A stretch of DNA of 53,660 bases, taken from Mycobacterium ostraviense (GTDB lineage Bacteria; Actinomycetota; Actinomycetes; Mycobacteriales; Mycobacteriaceae). A program made the position numbers and the translations under genes. Positions within the stretch are counted from its first letter, which is position 1. The number at the start of each line of letters is the position of its first letter. The notes beneath the pieces are model-generated. The model was not told the origin of the DNA. It saw nothing but the letters and a program-made list of their open reading frames with translations, and ran no database searches. Positions 26,561 to 34,015 of the stretch are shown in pieces. The stretch spans positions 3,505,946-3,559,605 of the forward strand of contig NZ_NKRE01000001.1 in NCBI RefSeq assembly GCF_002705925.1, given 5' to 3'.

Positions 26561-27352
26561 GTGACCCGCACCGAAGGAGGCCCGCTGGCTGGAGAAGCCA
26601 TCAATCTGGGACTGGCCGGGCGGGTGGTGTTGGTGACCGGCGGCGTTCGCGGGGTAGGCGCCGGCATCAGCGCGGTCTTCGCCGACCAGGGCGCGACCGT
26701 CATCACCTGCGCACGACGCGTCGTCGAAGGCCTGCCGTATGAGTTCCACGCCTGCGACATTCGCGACGAGGACTCGGTGGGCCGGATGATGGGCGCCATC
26801 GCAGAACGCCACGGACGCCTCGACGTGTTGGTCAACAACGCGGGAGGGTCGCCGTACGCCCTGGCGGCCGAGGCCACGCATAATTTTCACCGCAAGATCG
26901 TCGAGCTCAATATGCTTGCGCCACTGCTTGTTTCGCAGCAGGCTAACGCGGTGATGCAGAAGCAGGAGCGCGGCGGGGCGATCGTGAACGTCTGCAGCGT
27001 CAGCGGTCGGCGTCCCACTCCGGGCACCGCTGCCTACGGGGCGGCCAAGGCCGGGCTCGAAAACCTCACTGCCACACTAGCAGTGGAATGGGCTCCGAAG
27101 GTCCGGGTCAACGCGGTGGTGGTTGGCATGGTCGAGACCGAACAGTCCGAGTTGTTCTACGGAGACGCCGAGTCGGTAGCCCGCGTCGCGGCCACCGTGC
27201 CATTGGGCCGGCTGGCAACACCCGCCGATGTCGGTTGGGCCGCAGTGTTTTTGACGTCCGATGTGGCTTCGTATATCAGCGGCGCCACGCTGGAGGTGCA
27301 CGGCGGCGGCGAACCGCCGCCGTATCTGGCCGCCTCGAGCGCCAACAAGTAA
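26561..27352 (+). CDS. Short-chain dehydrogenase, Rv3549c-like
   Basis: This SDR (263 aa; about 259 in Rv3549c) has VVLVTGGVRGVGAGI for NAD(P) binding, NNAGGSPYALAAEATHNFH, and the catalytic YGAAKAG. The end GGGEPPPYLAASSANK is as in M. tuberculosis. The start is uncertain. GTG at 26561 is preferred because TACGCT (26549-26554) fits the -10 pattern TANNNT and places transcription at or next to that GTG, i.e. leaderless. The gene is divergent from echA20 over a KstR2 box and followed by a second SDR gene 20 bp later. Its step in HIP-CoA breakdown is not assigned with confidence. Confidence 0.88.
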   Translation: MTRTEGGPLAGEAINLGLAGRVVLVTGGVRGVGAGISAVFADQGATVITCARRVVEGLPYEFHACDIRDEDSVGRMMGAIAERHGRLDVLVNNAGGSPYALAAEATHNFHRKIVELNMLAPLLVSQQANAVMQKQERGGAIVNVCSVSGRRPTPGTAAYGAAKAGLENLTATLAVEWAPKVRVNAVVVGMVETEQSELFYGDAESVARVAATVPLGRLATPADVGWAAVFLTSDVASYISGATLEVHGGGEPPPYLAASSANK

Positions 27353-27372
27353 CGAGTCAAGGAGCGCAGGGT

Positions 27373-28278
27373 ATGGGTTTGGTGGACGGCCGTGTCGTGA
27401 TCGTCACCGGAGCGGGCGGCGGTATCGGTCGCGCGCATGCGCTGGCCTTCGCGGCCGAGGGCGCACGCGTCGTGGTCAACGACATCGGGGTGGGACTGGA
27501 CGGTTCGCCCGCGAGCGGCGGCAGCGCGGCGCAGGGCGTGGTGGACGAGATCACCGCGGCCGGTGGCGAAGCCGTCGCCAACGGATCCGACGTGTCCGAC
27601 TGGAACCAGGCGGCCGGCCTGATCCAGACCGCCGTCGAAACCTTCGGTGGCTTCGACGTTTTGGTGAACAACGCCGGCATCGTGCGCGATCGGATGATGG
27701 CCAATACCAGCGAGGAGGAGTTCGACGCCGTCATTGCCGTGCACCTCAAGGGCCACTTCGCCACGATGCGGCATGCCGCGTCGTATTGGCGGGGGATCTC
27801 CAAAGCGGGCCAAACGATTGACGCCCGGATCATCAACACCAGCTCCGGCGCGGGCCTGCAGGGCAGCGTCGGGCAGGGCAACTACAGCGCCGCCAAGGCG
27901 GGCATCGCGGCGATGACGCTCGTCGGCGCCGCGGAGATGGGCCGCTACGGCGTCACCGTCAACGCCATCGCACCGTCGGCCCGTACTCGCATGACCGAGA
28001 CCGTTTTTGCCGAGATGATGGCCAAGCCCGACGAGGGTTTCGACGCGATGGCGCCGGAGAACATCTCCCCGCTGGTGGTGTGGCTGGGCAGCGCCGAATC
28101 CCGCGACGTCACCGGAAAGGTGTTCGAGGTCGAGGGCGGCATCATCCGGGTCGCCGAGGGCTGGGCGCACGGCCCGCAGGTCGACAAGGGCGCGCGATGG
28201 GATCCCGCCGAGTTGGGGCCCGTCGTCGCCGACCTGCTGGCTAAGTCGCGGCCGCCGGTTCCGGTTTACGGGGCCTGA
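27373..28278 (+). CDS. Short-chain dehydrogenase, Rv3548c-like
   Basis: This 301-residue SDR belongs to the multifunctional-enzyme-2-like hydroxyacyl-CoA dehydrogenase branch: VVIVTGAGGGIGRAHALAFA, then NDIGVGLDG and GGSAAQGVVDEI, NNAGIVRDRMMANTSEEE, GNYSAAKAGIAAMT. AAGGAGCG lies just upstream of the ATG at 27373; a longer frame from 27088 overlaps the previous gene and is rejected. It is in the KstR2-controlled rightward operon and corresponds to Rv3548c (about 304 aa). A 3-hydroxyacyl-CoA dehydrogenase role in beta-oxidation of steroid fragments is likely but not proven. Confidence 0.88.
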   Translation: MGLVDGRVVIVTGAGGGIGRAHALAFAAEGARVVVNDIGVGLDGSPASGGSAAQGVVDEITAAGGEAVANGSDVSDWNQAAGLIQTAVETFGGFDVLVNNAGIVRDRMMANTSEEEFDAVIAVHLKGHFATMRHAASYWRGISKAGQTIDARIINTSSGAGLQGSVGQGNYSAAKAGIAAMTLVGAAEMGRYGVTVNAIAPSARTRMTETVFAEMMAKPDEGFDAMAPENISPLVVWLGSAESRDVTGKVFEVEGGIIRVAEGWAHGPQVDKGARWDPAELGPVVADLLAKSRPPVPVYGA

Positions 28279-28330
28279 CTGAGTTTAGGCGGTACGGCCC
28301 GACTGCCCGGCCCGCGCTATTTTGCTTCGC

Positions 28331-28996
28331 ATGGATGAACCCGTGGCACGATCGCTCGGCGAGCTGGCTCGGCCCAGTGGCCTCTCGGCCGTCTTTTGCG
28401 CCGGCGCCTCCCCGCTGGGCCACCGGTGGGAGCTCCGCGGAACCGATAACGCTCTGCTGGCCCGTACCGCCCGAGTGCACAGCGGCGGCAAAGCGGCACA
28501 GAAGTTCTGGAAGCTCGTGACCTTGACGGGCATGGATGTCGGCAACGACATCCACGTCGAGGTGCGCGGAGCGGGCGGCGCGGTCTTGGCTCGGATCAGC
28601 TCCATCAACGAGAAGCCGGCTCCAGTGACGCTCAGTGATCCCGACCGGCGGCAAATCGCCAAGACCGTCCGCAAGAAGGACGATGTGACCCTATTCGGGT
28701 CCGACGACAGCGTCCTCGCTCACCTGGTCTGCGACGGCGACGGGCCCTGGTCGGTGCTCGACAGTGCCGCCGTTGTGGTGGGCCAGCTGGTTGGCAGCGA
28801 GCCGGGACCGTCGCTCAGGCCGGAGCTTCTCGAGTCGTTGTTGTTCCCGCGGGAGGCGATCAATTCGGCGGCGTACAAGCAGAGTCAGCATCTGGGGTTG
28901 CGCCGGGTGACGCGCTACACGTTCCTGCCGGCGACCGGGAATACGCCGTCGTTGCCGCTGGCGTTGCTTCCGTTGATGGCCGGACTCACCTACTGA
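28331..28996 (+). CDS. Conserved hypothetical protein, possibly scramblase/tubby-like
   Basis: I do not recognise this 221-residue protein with certainty. It has alternating beta-like segments: WELRGTDNALLARTARVHSG, FWKLVTLTGMDVGNDIHVEV, GAVLARISSINEKPAPVTLS, VTLFGSDDSVLAHLVCDGDG, and a hydrophobic C-terminus (LPLALLPLMAGLTY). The alternation of short strands describing a quantity plus its attribute resembles phospholipid scramblase/LURP-one type barrels; this is a weak inference. The ATG at 28331 (MDEPVARSLGE) is preferred over a TTG at 28322. It is 52 bp after the SDR gene, and could be read through from it. It is not found at this place in M. tuberculosis. Confidence 0.6.
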   Translation: MDEPVARSLGELARPSGLSAVFCAGASPLGHRWELRGTDNALLARTARVHSGGKAAQKFWKLVTLTGMDVGNDIHVEVRGAGGAVLARISSINEKPAPVTLSDPDRRQIAKTVRKKDDVTLFGSDDSVLAHLVCDGDGPWSVLDSAAVVVGQLVGSEPGPSLRPELLESLLFPREAINSAAYKQSQHLGLRRVTRYTFLPATGNTPSLPLALLPLMAGLTY

Positions 28997-29148
28997 GTTA
29001 TTTGCGGCTGCAGTACCTACGAGACGCCGGAAATCCTGGCGAAGTCCAGGACGTGCTGCTTTCAACCGCGATGCGGTGCGTCTTTACCGACCACGTCGCG
29101 GGTGCTCGGACACCAGCAGGGATGTCATCACCCATTGGGAGGTGTCAG

Positions 29149-30309
29149 ATGTCGACTTTGATCGCGCCACTGCCGCCGGTGCGACAGGCTGTGCTCAATG
29201 CGATCAACGCGCCTGCCGAGGCGCTTACCGGGCGCCCGCTGATCGGCAACGGCGTCAACGGGGCCCCGGGCACTGGAGCCAACGCCGCGCCGGGCGGGTG
29301 GTTGCTCGGCGACGGCGGATCCGGCGGGTCGGGGGCGGCGGACATTGGCCAAGACGGCGGGACCGGCGGGGCCGCCGGACTGTTGGGCTCCGGAGGCGCC
29401 GGGGGAGCCGGCGGAAGCTCCGCGACGGGTAATGGCGGGGCCGGTGGGACCGGTGGAGCCGGCGGATGGTTCTCGGGCAACGCCGGCGTCGGCGGGGCCG
29501 GCGGACCAGCAACGGGATTCGGGCTCACCAGGGTCGGCGGGGCCGACGGGACCGGCGGTGTCGGGGGGCTGTTGGGCTCCGGCGGGGCCGGTGGGGCCGG
29601 TGGATTCGGCCTGCTCGGCACCGGAGGCGCCGGGGGGACGGGCGGCGCCGCCGGATCGCTTGCCGGATTGGTCGGCGCCGGCGGCGGTAACGGCGGGAAC
29701 GGCGCGTTCGGCCACGCCACCGGGGGTGCCGGTGCAGCCGGCGGCAACGCCGGCCTGATCGGCGGGCCCGGCGGGGCCGGTGGCGTCGCCGGGGTTGGCG
29801 CCGTCAATGGCGGTCGCGGCGGCGATGCCGGCAATGCCGGCCTGCTGTTCGGCAGCGGCGGGCTCGGTGGTACCGGCGGAGTCGGCGTGGGCGGCAAGGG
29901 CGGGGCCGGAGGTAACGGCGGCGATGCGGGGCTGCTGTTCTCCAGCGCCGGGCCTGGCGAGGCCGGCGGCTTCGGCGGTTCGACCGGCGGAGCCGGGGGC
30001 AGCGGCGGCGACGCCGGCCAACTCGGCTGCGGCGGGATCGGCGGGGCCGGTGGGTTCGGCACTATCACCGGCGGGACCGGCGGGACCGGCGGGACCGGCG
30101 GGCGGCTGGTGGGCGTCGGTGGTGCCGGCGGCGCCGGCGGTGACAGCACGACGACCGGCGGCGACGGCGGCGACGGCGGCAACGCCGTGCTGATCAGGAA
30201 CGGCGGCAACGGCGGCAACGCCGGAACGGGCCCGACCAGCGGCGCCGTGGGGACCGGCGGTACCGGCGGGAACCTGTTGGGCGTCAACGGGTTTGACGGA
30301 TTGGCGTAG
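29149..30309 (+). CDS. PGRS-domain protein without a PE domain
   Basis: The 386-residue protein begins MSTLIAPLPPVRQAVLNAIN and continues APAEALTGRPLIGNG, which is the linker normally found after the PE domain of PE_PGRS proteins. About 340 residues of GGAGG/GGTGG repeats follow, ending in GGNLLGVNGFDGLA. No PE domain is encoded upstream. The ATG at 29149 has GGGAGG at 29137-29142, so the short form seems to be a real start rather than a fragment of a longer gene. How it would be secreted without PE is unclear. It could also be a decayed PE_PGRS gene that gained a usable start. Confidence 0.75.
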   Translation: MSTLIAPLPPVRQAVLNAINAPAEALTGRPLIGNGVNGAPGTGANAAPGGWLLGDGGSGGSGAADIGQDGGTGGAAGLLGSGGAGGAGGSSATGNGGAGGTGGAGGWFSGNAGVGGAGGPATGFGLTRVGGADGTGGVGGLLGSGGAGGAGGFGLLGTGGAGGTGGAAGSLAGLVGAGGGNGGNGAFGHATGGAGAAGGNAGLIGGPGGAGGVAGVGAVNGGRGGDAGNAGLLFGSGGLGGTGGVGVGGKGGAGGNGGDAGLLFSSAGPGEAGGFGGSTGGAGGSGGDAGQLGCGGIGGAGGFGTITGGTGGTGGTGGRLVGVGGAGGAGGDSTTTGGDGGDGGNAVLIRNGGNGGNAGTGPTSGAVGTGGTGGNLLGVNGFDGLA

Positions 30310-30504
30310 CCGCCGGTTGGCCGCCGGCGGACGGCTGTGCGGGCACCAATCGCCGAGCGTGCACTGAGCGCGAATTTCCTTTCGACTTTTCGCACTGGCT
30401 GCACGCTGGATGAGCCGTTCGCACGCTAGTCGCCACGCGTTGAGTACGCGGCGATCGGAGCTGACGCCCGGGGTTGGTCGACCCGCCGGGCAAGCTCGCC
30501 GACG

Positions 30505-30960
30505 CTACGGTTCGCAGACCACGATCGGGATGGTCCGGTCGGTCCAGGACTGGTAGTCCTCGTAGGTCGGGTACATGTCGACCAATCGCTGCCAGTACTT
30601 GGCGCGCTCCTCGTCGGTGGCGTCGCGCGCGGTCAGATTGAGGACGTCCTTTTTGATCTGTACCTGAACCTTGGGGTTGGCTTTGAGGTTCAGGTACCAC
30701 ATGGGGTTCTTCGCGGCGCCGCCCTTGGAGGCGGCGACAATCACCCGCTGGCCATCGCGCATGAAGTACAACGGGCTGACCCGCGGCTGGCCGGTCTTGC
30801 GGCCAGTGGTGGTCAGCAAGGCGACCGGAATCTTCTGGAACGTGCCGCCAAGACCCTCGCCGCCGTTGCGGCGGTACATCCACGTGTTGAGACCCGACAT
30901 CCACTTGATCAGAACGTCGGTGAACGGCGAATTCAGATACTTCGGCGGTGACTTCGGCAT
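30505..30960 (-). CDS. ddn: Deazaflavin (F420)-dependent nitroreductase Ddn
   Basis: Ddn (151 aa, as Rv3547) uses F420H2 and activates pretomanid and delamanid; its natural role is quinone reduction. The split-barrel family signs are VALLTTTGRKTGQPRVSPLY, VIVAASKGGAAKNPMWYLNL, NPKVQVQ and the C-terminal PTYEDYQSWTDRTIPIVVCEP. The N-terminus (NTWMYRRNGGEGLGG) contains the membrane/substrate helix. It is in the same place as in M. tuberculosis, between the SDR genes and fadA5, and 18 bp downstream of the SnoaL-like gene on the same strand. Confidence 0.95.
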   Translation of the reverse strand: MPKSPPKYLNSPFTDVLIKWMSGLNTWMYRRNGGEGLGGTFQKIPVALLTTTGRKTGQPRVSPLYFMRDGQRVIVAASKGGAAKNPMWYLNLKANPKVQVQIKKDVLNLTARDATDEERAKYWQRLVDMYPTYEDYQSWTDRTIPIVVCEP

Positions 30961-30978
30961 GACGACATCCTAAGCGCG

Positions 30979-31353
30979 CTACCGCTGAACGAATGGCCGC
31001 AAGCTGGCCCTGATGTGATGGATCAACCCGTCCTCGGCGGGGATCAAAAACGTCTCGTCCACGCGCGACGCGATCCGCCGCCCGGCGAATGCGACCTTGG
31101 TCAGCACGTCGTACGTCGCATGCACCTCGTCGCCGACGATGCGATAGTCCGGTGGTGTGGCATCGGCGATCACCCGGTACTGCGGTCCGCGGTTGAGGCT
31201 GCGCCGCAGGTGAGCACCGGAAAACCCGGTCTTGACGCCCTGCTCGACCCGGGTGCAGCCGGGCGCGAACGGCACCTTGTCGGCATCGTGACTGACCAGT
31301 GCGTCGATGTAGGCCTGCGCCGCGGCGATGCGGTCTTCGTCGGAGACCACCAT
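30979..31353 (-). CDS. SnoaL-like/NTF2-fold protein (DUF8021-type)
   Basis: This 124-residue protein has the size and pattern of SnoaL/NTF2-like folds: an N-terminal helical part (EDRIAAAQAYIDALVSHDA), then beta-rich sequence (YRVIADATPPDYRIVGDEVH, DVLTKVAFAGRRIASRVDET, FLIPAEDGLIHHIRASLRPF). The ATG at 31353 overlaps the fadA5 stop by one base, so it is coupled to fadA5 and likely under the same KstR operator. A member of this fold could be a steroid isomerase, hydratase or binding protein; nothing in the sequence decides this. It is not annotated between ddn and fadA5 in M. tuberculosis as I recall. Confidence 0.7.
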   Translation of the reverse strand: MVVSDEDRIAAAQAYIDALVSHDADKVPFAPGCTRVEQGVKTGFSGAHLRRSLNRGPQYRVIADATPPDYRIVGDEVHATYDVLTKVAFAGRRIASRVDETFLIPAEDGLIHHIRASLRPFVQR

Positions 31354-32513
31354 CAGATTCGTTCGATGATGGTCCCGGTGGACAGGGCACCGCCAGCGCA
31401 CATGGTGATCAGCGCGGTGCTTTGGTTGGTGCGCTCCAGCTCGTGCAATGCTGTGGTGATCAGCCGGCTGCCGGTGCAACCCACCGGATGGCCCAAGGCA
31501 ATCGCGCCGCCGTTGACGTTGACCCGGTCCATGTCCGGCTCGTGGACCCGCGCCCAGGACAGCACCACGGAGGCGAAAGCCTCGTTGATCTCGGTGATGT
31601 CGATGTCGCCCATCTTCATGCCGGCCTTTTCGAGCACCCTCGCCGTCGACTGCACCGGACCGTCCAGGTGGTAGTAAGGCTCGGCGCCGACGAGCGCCTG
31701 GCTGACGATCCGGGCGCGCGGCTTCAAGCCGAGCGCCTTGGCTTTGTCTTCGTCCATCCACAACACCGCGGCCGCGCCGTCGGAGATCTGCGATGACGTG
31801 CCCGCGGTGTGAATGCCGCCTTCCAGCACCGGCTTCAGCTGGCCCAGCCCCTCCATGGTGGTGTCCCGCAGGCCCTGGTCGCGGCCGACCATGTGCCGCT
31901 CGCTGGTGGGTTGCTTTTGCTCGTCGAGCACCGGCGCCTCGATGGGCGAGATTTCCCGGTTGAAACGGCCCTCGTCCCAGGCGCGCTTGGCGCGTAACTG
32001 CGACTGGAACCCGAAAGCATCGATGTCCTCGCGGGTGATGCCGCGGCGCTTGGCGATTCGCTCGGCGGCCTCGAACTGGTTAGGCATGTCGATGTCCCAC
32101 GACTCCGCCCGCCAGTTGCGGTCGGGCCCCGCGTTGGCCCCCAGGCCGACCCGGCTCATCGCCTCGATTCCGCAGGCGATGCCGACGTCGATCGCGCCGA
32201 CTGCGATCAGCCCGGCGATCAGGTGATTGGCCTGCTGCCCGCTGCCGCACTGGCAGTCGACGGTGGTGGCGCCGACGTGGTCGGGCAACCCCACGGTCAA
32301 CCACGCGGTGCGGCTGATGTTGTTGGACTGCTCCGCGAATTGGGTCACGCAGCCGCCGATGACCTGCTCGACAGCTCCGGCGTCGATCCCGGCTTTGTGC
32401 ACCAGTGCCTTTTGCACCGCTCCCAGCAGCTCGGTGGCGTGCAGACCTGACAGCCACCCATTTCGCTTGCCGATCGGGCTGCGCGTGGCCTCGACGATTA
32501 CCGGGTTACCCAT
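31353..32513 (-). CDS. fadA5: Steroid side-chain thiolase FadA5
   Basis: FadA5 (386 aa; 391 in M. tuberculosis) is the thiolase that removes acetyl-CoA and propionyl-CoA units from 3-oxo-cholestenoyl-CoA side-chain intermediates. The nucleophile Cys is in TVDCQCGSGQQANHL, NEAFAS follows, the catalytic His is in GGAIALGHPVGCTGSRL and the second Cys is in MCAGGALSTGTIIER. It starts at 32513 next to a consensus KstR operator. The leftward operon continues with the SnoaL-like gene and ddn. Confidence 0.95.
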   Translation of the reverse strand: MGNPVIVEATRSPIGKRNGWLSGLHATELLGAVQKALVHKAGIDAGAVEQVIGGCVTQFAEQSNNISRTAWLTVGLPDHVGATTVDCQCGSGQQANHLIAGLIAVGAIDVGIACGIEAMSRVGLGANAGPDRNWRAESWDIDMPNQFEAAERIAKRRGITREDIDAFGFQSQLRAKRAWDEGRFNREISPIEAPVLDEQKQPTSERHMVGRDQGLRDTTMEGLGQLKPVLEGGIHTAGTSSQISDGAAAVLWMDEDKAKALGLKPRARIVSQALVGAEPYYHLDGPVQSTARVLEKAGMKMGDIDITEINEAFASVVLSWARVHEPDMDRVNVNGGAIALGHPVGCTGSRLITTALHELERTNQSTALITMCAGGALSTGTIIERI

Positions 32514-32523
32514 GAAGCCAGGC

Positions 32524-32537
32524 TAGAACACGTTTCA
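32524..32537. promoter_or_regulatory. KstR operator between fadA5 and cyp125
   Basis: TAGAACACGTTTCA matches TNNAACNNGTTNNA fully. It is 10 bases upstream of fadA5 and 177 bases upstream of cyp125, so it clearly serves fadA5; control of cyp125 from the same site is expected from the known regulon. Confidence 0.85.
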
Positions 32538-32614
32538 TTACTATGACAAGCGACGATGCGTCGGTGCCTTTTGTCTGCGGTGGAGGCATGTTTTACTGGC
32601 AATAGAGCATCACT

Positions 32615-32631
32615 AGGACAACTAGTGTCCT
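32615..32631. promoter_or_regulatory. Inverted repeat in the cyp125 promoter
   Basis: AGGACA-ACTAG-TGTCCT is a perfect 6-bp inverted repeat, partly overlapping a direct repeat of ACTAGGACA/ACTAGTGTCC. It lies 83 bases upstream of cyp125 and does not fit the KstR or KstR2 consensus. It may be a site for another regulator. Confidence 0.45.
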
Positions 32632-32640
32632 TGGATCGCC

Positions 32641-32680
32641 TGGCGCGAGCTAGCGCACGTTAGCGCAAGTTGGCGCACGT
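32641..32680 (+). repeat. Four 10-bp tandem repeats upstream of cyp125
   Basis: Four copies in a row read TGGCGCGAGC, TAGCGCACGT, TAGCGCAAGT and TGGCGCACGT, with consensus TRGCGCRMGT. The 10-bp period puts GCGC on one face of the helix. They end 33 bases before the cyp125 start and just upstream of its TAGGAG ribosome site (32701-32706). Confidence 0.7.
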
Positions 32681-32713
32681 TGGTCAACGAAGACTGCAGT
32701 TAGGAGAATTACC

Positions 32714-34015
32714 GTGCCTTGCCCCGATCTTCCTCCCGGGTTCGATTTCACCGACCCGGACATCTATGCCGAGCGGCTTCCGGTCGCCGAGTTTGCCGAA
32801 CTGCGGGCGTCCGCGCCGATCTGGTGGAACGAGCAGGCACCCGGCCACGGCGGCGGCTACCACGACGGCGGCTTCTGGGCGATCACCAAGCTCAAGGACG
32901 TCAAGGAGGTGTCGCGGCGCAGCGACGTGTTCTCCAGCTGGGAGAACACCGTGATCCCGCGGTTCCACAATGACATCGCCCGCGAGGACATCGAGGTGCA
33001 GCGGTTCGTCATGCTCAACCAGGACGCGCCCCACCACACCCGGTTGCGCAAGATCATCTCGCGCGGGTTTACGCCGCGGGCCGTCGGACGCCTAGAGGCC
33101 GAACTCAGCGAACGGGCCCACAAGATTGCCAAAGCGGCCGCAGCCGAAGGTTCCGGCGACTTCGTCGAGCAGGTGTCGTGTGAGCTGCCGCTGCAGGCGA
33201 TCGCGGGTCTGCTGGGTGTGCCGCAGGAGGATCGCGGGAAGCTGTTCCACTGGTCGAACGAGATGACCGGCACCGAAGACCCGGAATTCGCGCACGTCGA
33301 CCCGAAGGCGTCGTCGGTGGAGTTGATCAGCTACGCGATGAAGATGGCCGAGGACAAGGCCAAGAACCCGGGTGACGACATCGTGACCCAGCTGATTGAG
33401 GCCGACATCGACGGCGAAAAGCTCTCCGACGACGAGTTCGGCTTCTTCGTGGTGATGCTCGCGGTGGCCGGCAACGAGACCAGCCGCAATTCCATCACCC
33501 AGGGCATGATGGCGTTCGCGGACCACCCCGAGCAGTGGGAGCTGTACAAGAACGAACGTCCGGAGACCGCCGCCGACGAGATCGTCCGCTGGGCCACTCC
33601 GGTCACCTGTTTCCAGCGGACCGCGCTGCAGGACTACGAGTTGTCCGGTGTGCAGATCAAGAAGGGCCAGCGGGTGGTGATGTTCTACCGCTCGGCCAAC
33701 TTCGACGAAGAGGTCTTCGAAGACCCCTACACGTTCAACATCTTGCGCAACCCCAACCCGCACGTGGGCTTCGGCGGCACCGGCGCGCACTACTGCATCG
33801 GAGCCAACTTGGCCCGGCTGACCATCAACCTGATGTTCAACGCCATCGCCGACCACCTACCGGACCTCAAGCCGATCGCGGCGCCGGAGCGGTTGCGGTC
33901 GGGCTGGCTCAACGGAATCAAGCACTGGCAGGTCGACTACGCCGGCAAGTGTCCGGTAGCCGCCAGTACGCCCGGTGCGGTGACGGGCGACGTCTCGAGT
34001 TCCGTGGCGCGGTAA
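32714..34015 (+). CDS. cyp125: Steroid C26-monooxygenase CYP125
   Basis: CYP125 (433 aa) oxidises the terminal carbon of the cholesterol side chain to the alcohol and acid, starting side-chain removal. P450 signs are AGNETSRNSITQG in the I helix, ETAADEIVRWATPV (ExxR), and FGGTGAHYCIGANLAR with the haem Cys near residue 361. The start is GTG at 32714, preceded by TAGGAG; it gives VPCPDLPPGFDFTDP, shorter at the N-terminus than M. tuberculosis CYP125 but longer at the C-terminus, where about 18 Ala/Ser/Thr-rich residues follow CPVAA. It is the first gene of the cyp125-fadE28-fadE29-chsH2-chsH1-ltp2 operon. Confidence 0.95.
   Translation: MPCPDLPPGFDFTDPDIYAERLPVAEFAELRASAPIWWNEQAPGHGGGYHDGGFWAITKLKDVKEVSRRSDVFSSWENTVIPRFHNDIAREDIEVQRFVMLNQDAPHHTRLRKIISRGFTPRAVGRLEAELSERAHKIAKAAAAEGSGDFVEQVSCELPLQAIAGLLGVPQEDRGKLFHWSNEMTGTEDPEFAHVDPKASSVELISYAMKMAEDKAKNPGDDIVTQLIEADIDGEKLSDDEFGFFVVMLAVAGNETSRNSITQGMMAFADHPEQWELYKNERPETAADEIVRWATPVTCFQRTALQDYELSGVQIKKGQRVVMFYRSANFDEEVFEDPYTFNILRNPNPHVGFGGTGAHYCIGANLARLTINLMFNAIADHLPDLKPIAAPERLRSGWLNGIKHWQVDYAGKCPVAASTPGAVTGDVSSSVAR

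Noticed and set aside
25760..26890. N-terminal extension of ipdA to 668 codons
   Set aside because: The extension is echA20 read in another frame; the ATG at 25759 overlaps the echA20 stop and gives the known length.
29149..30309. Tandem repeats considered as a CRISPR array
   Set aside because: Repeats are short, degenerate, in frame and coding; there are no constant-length unique spacers. The same applies to 1-495 and 51850-52890.
29145..30404. 419-codon Pro-rich minus-strand frame opposite the PGRS gene
   Set aside because: Repeats of GGN/GCC codons always read as Pro/Ala on the other strand; there is no start context or known family.
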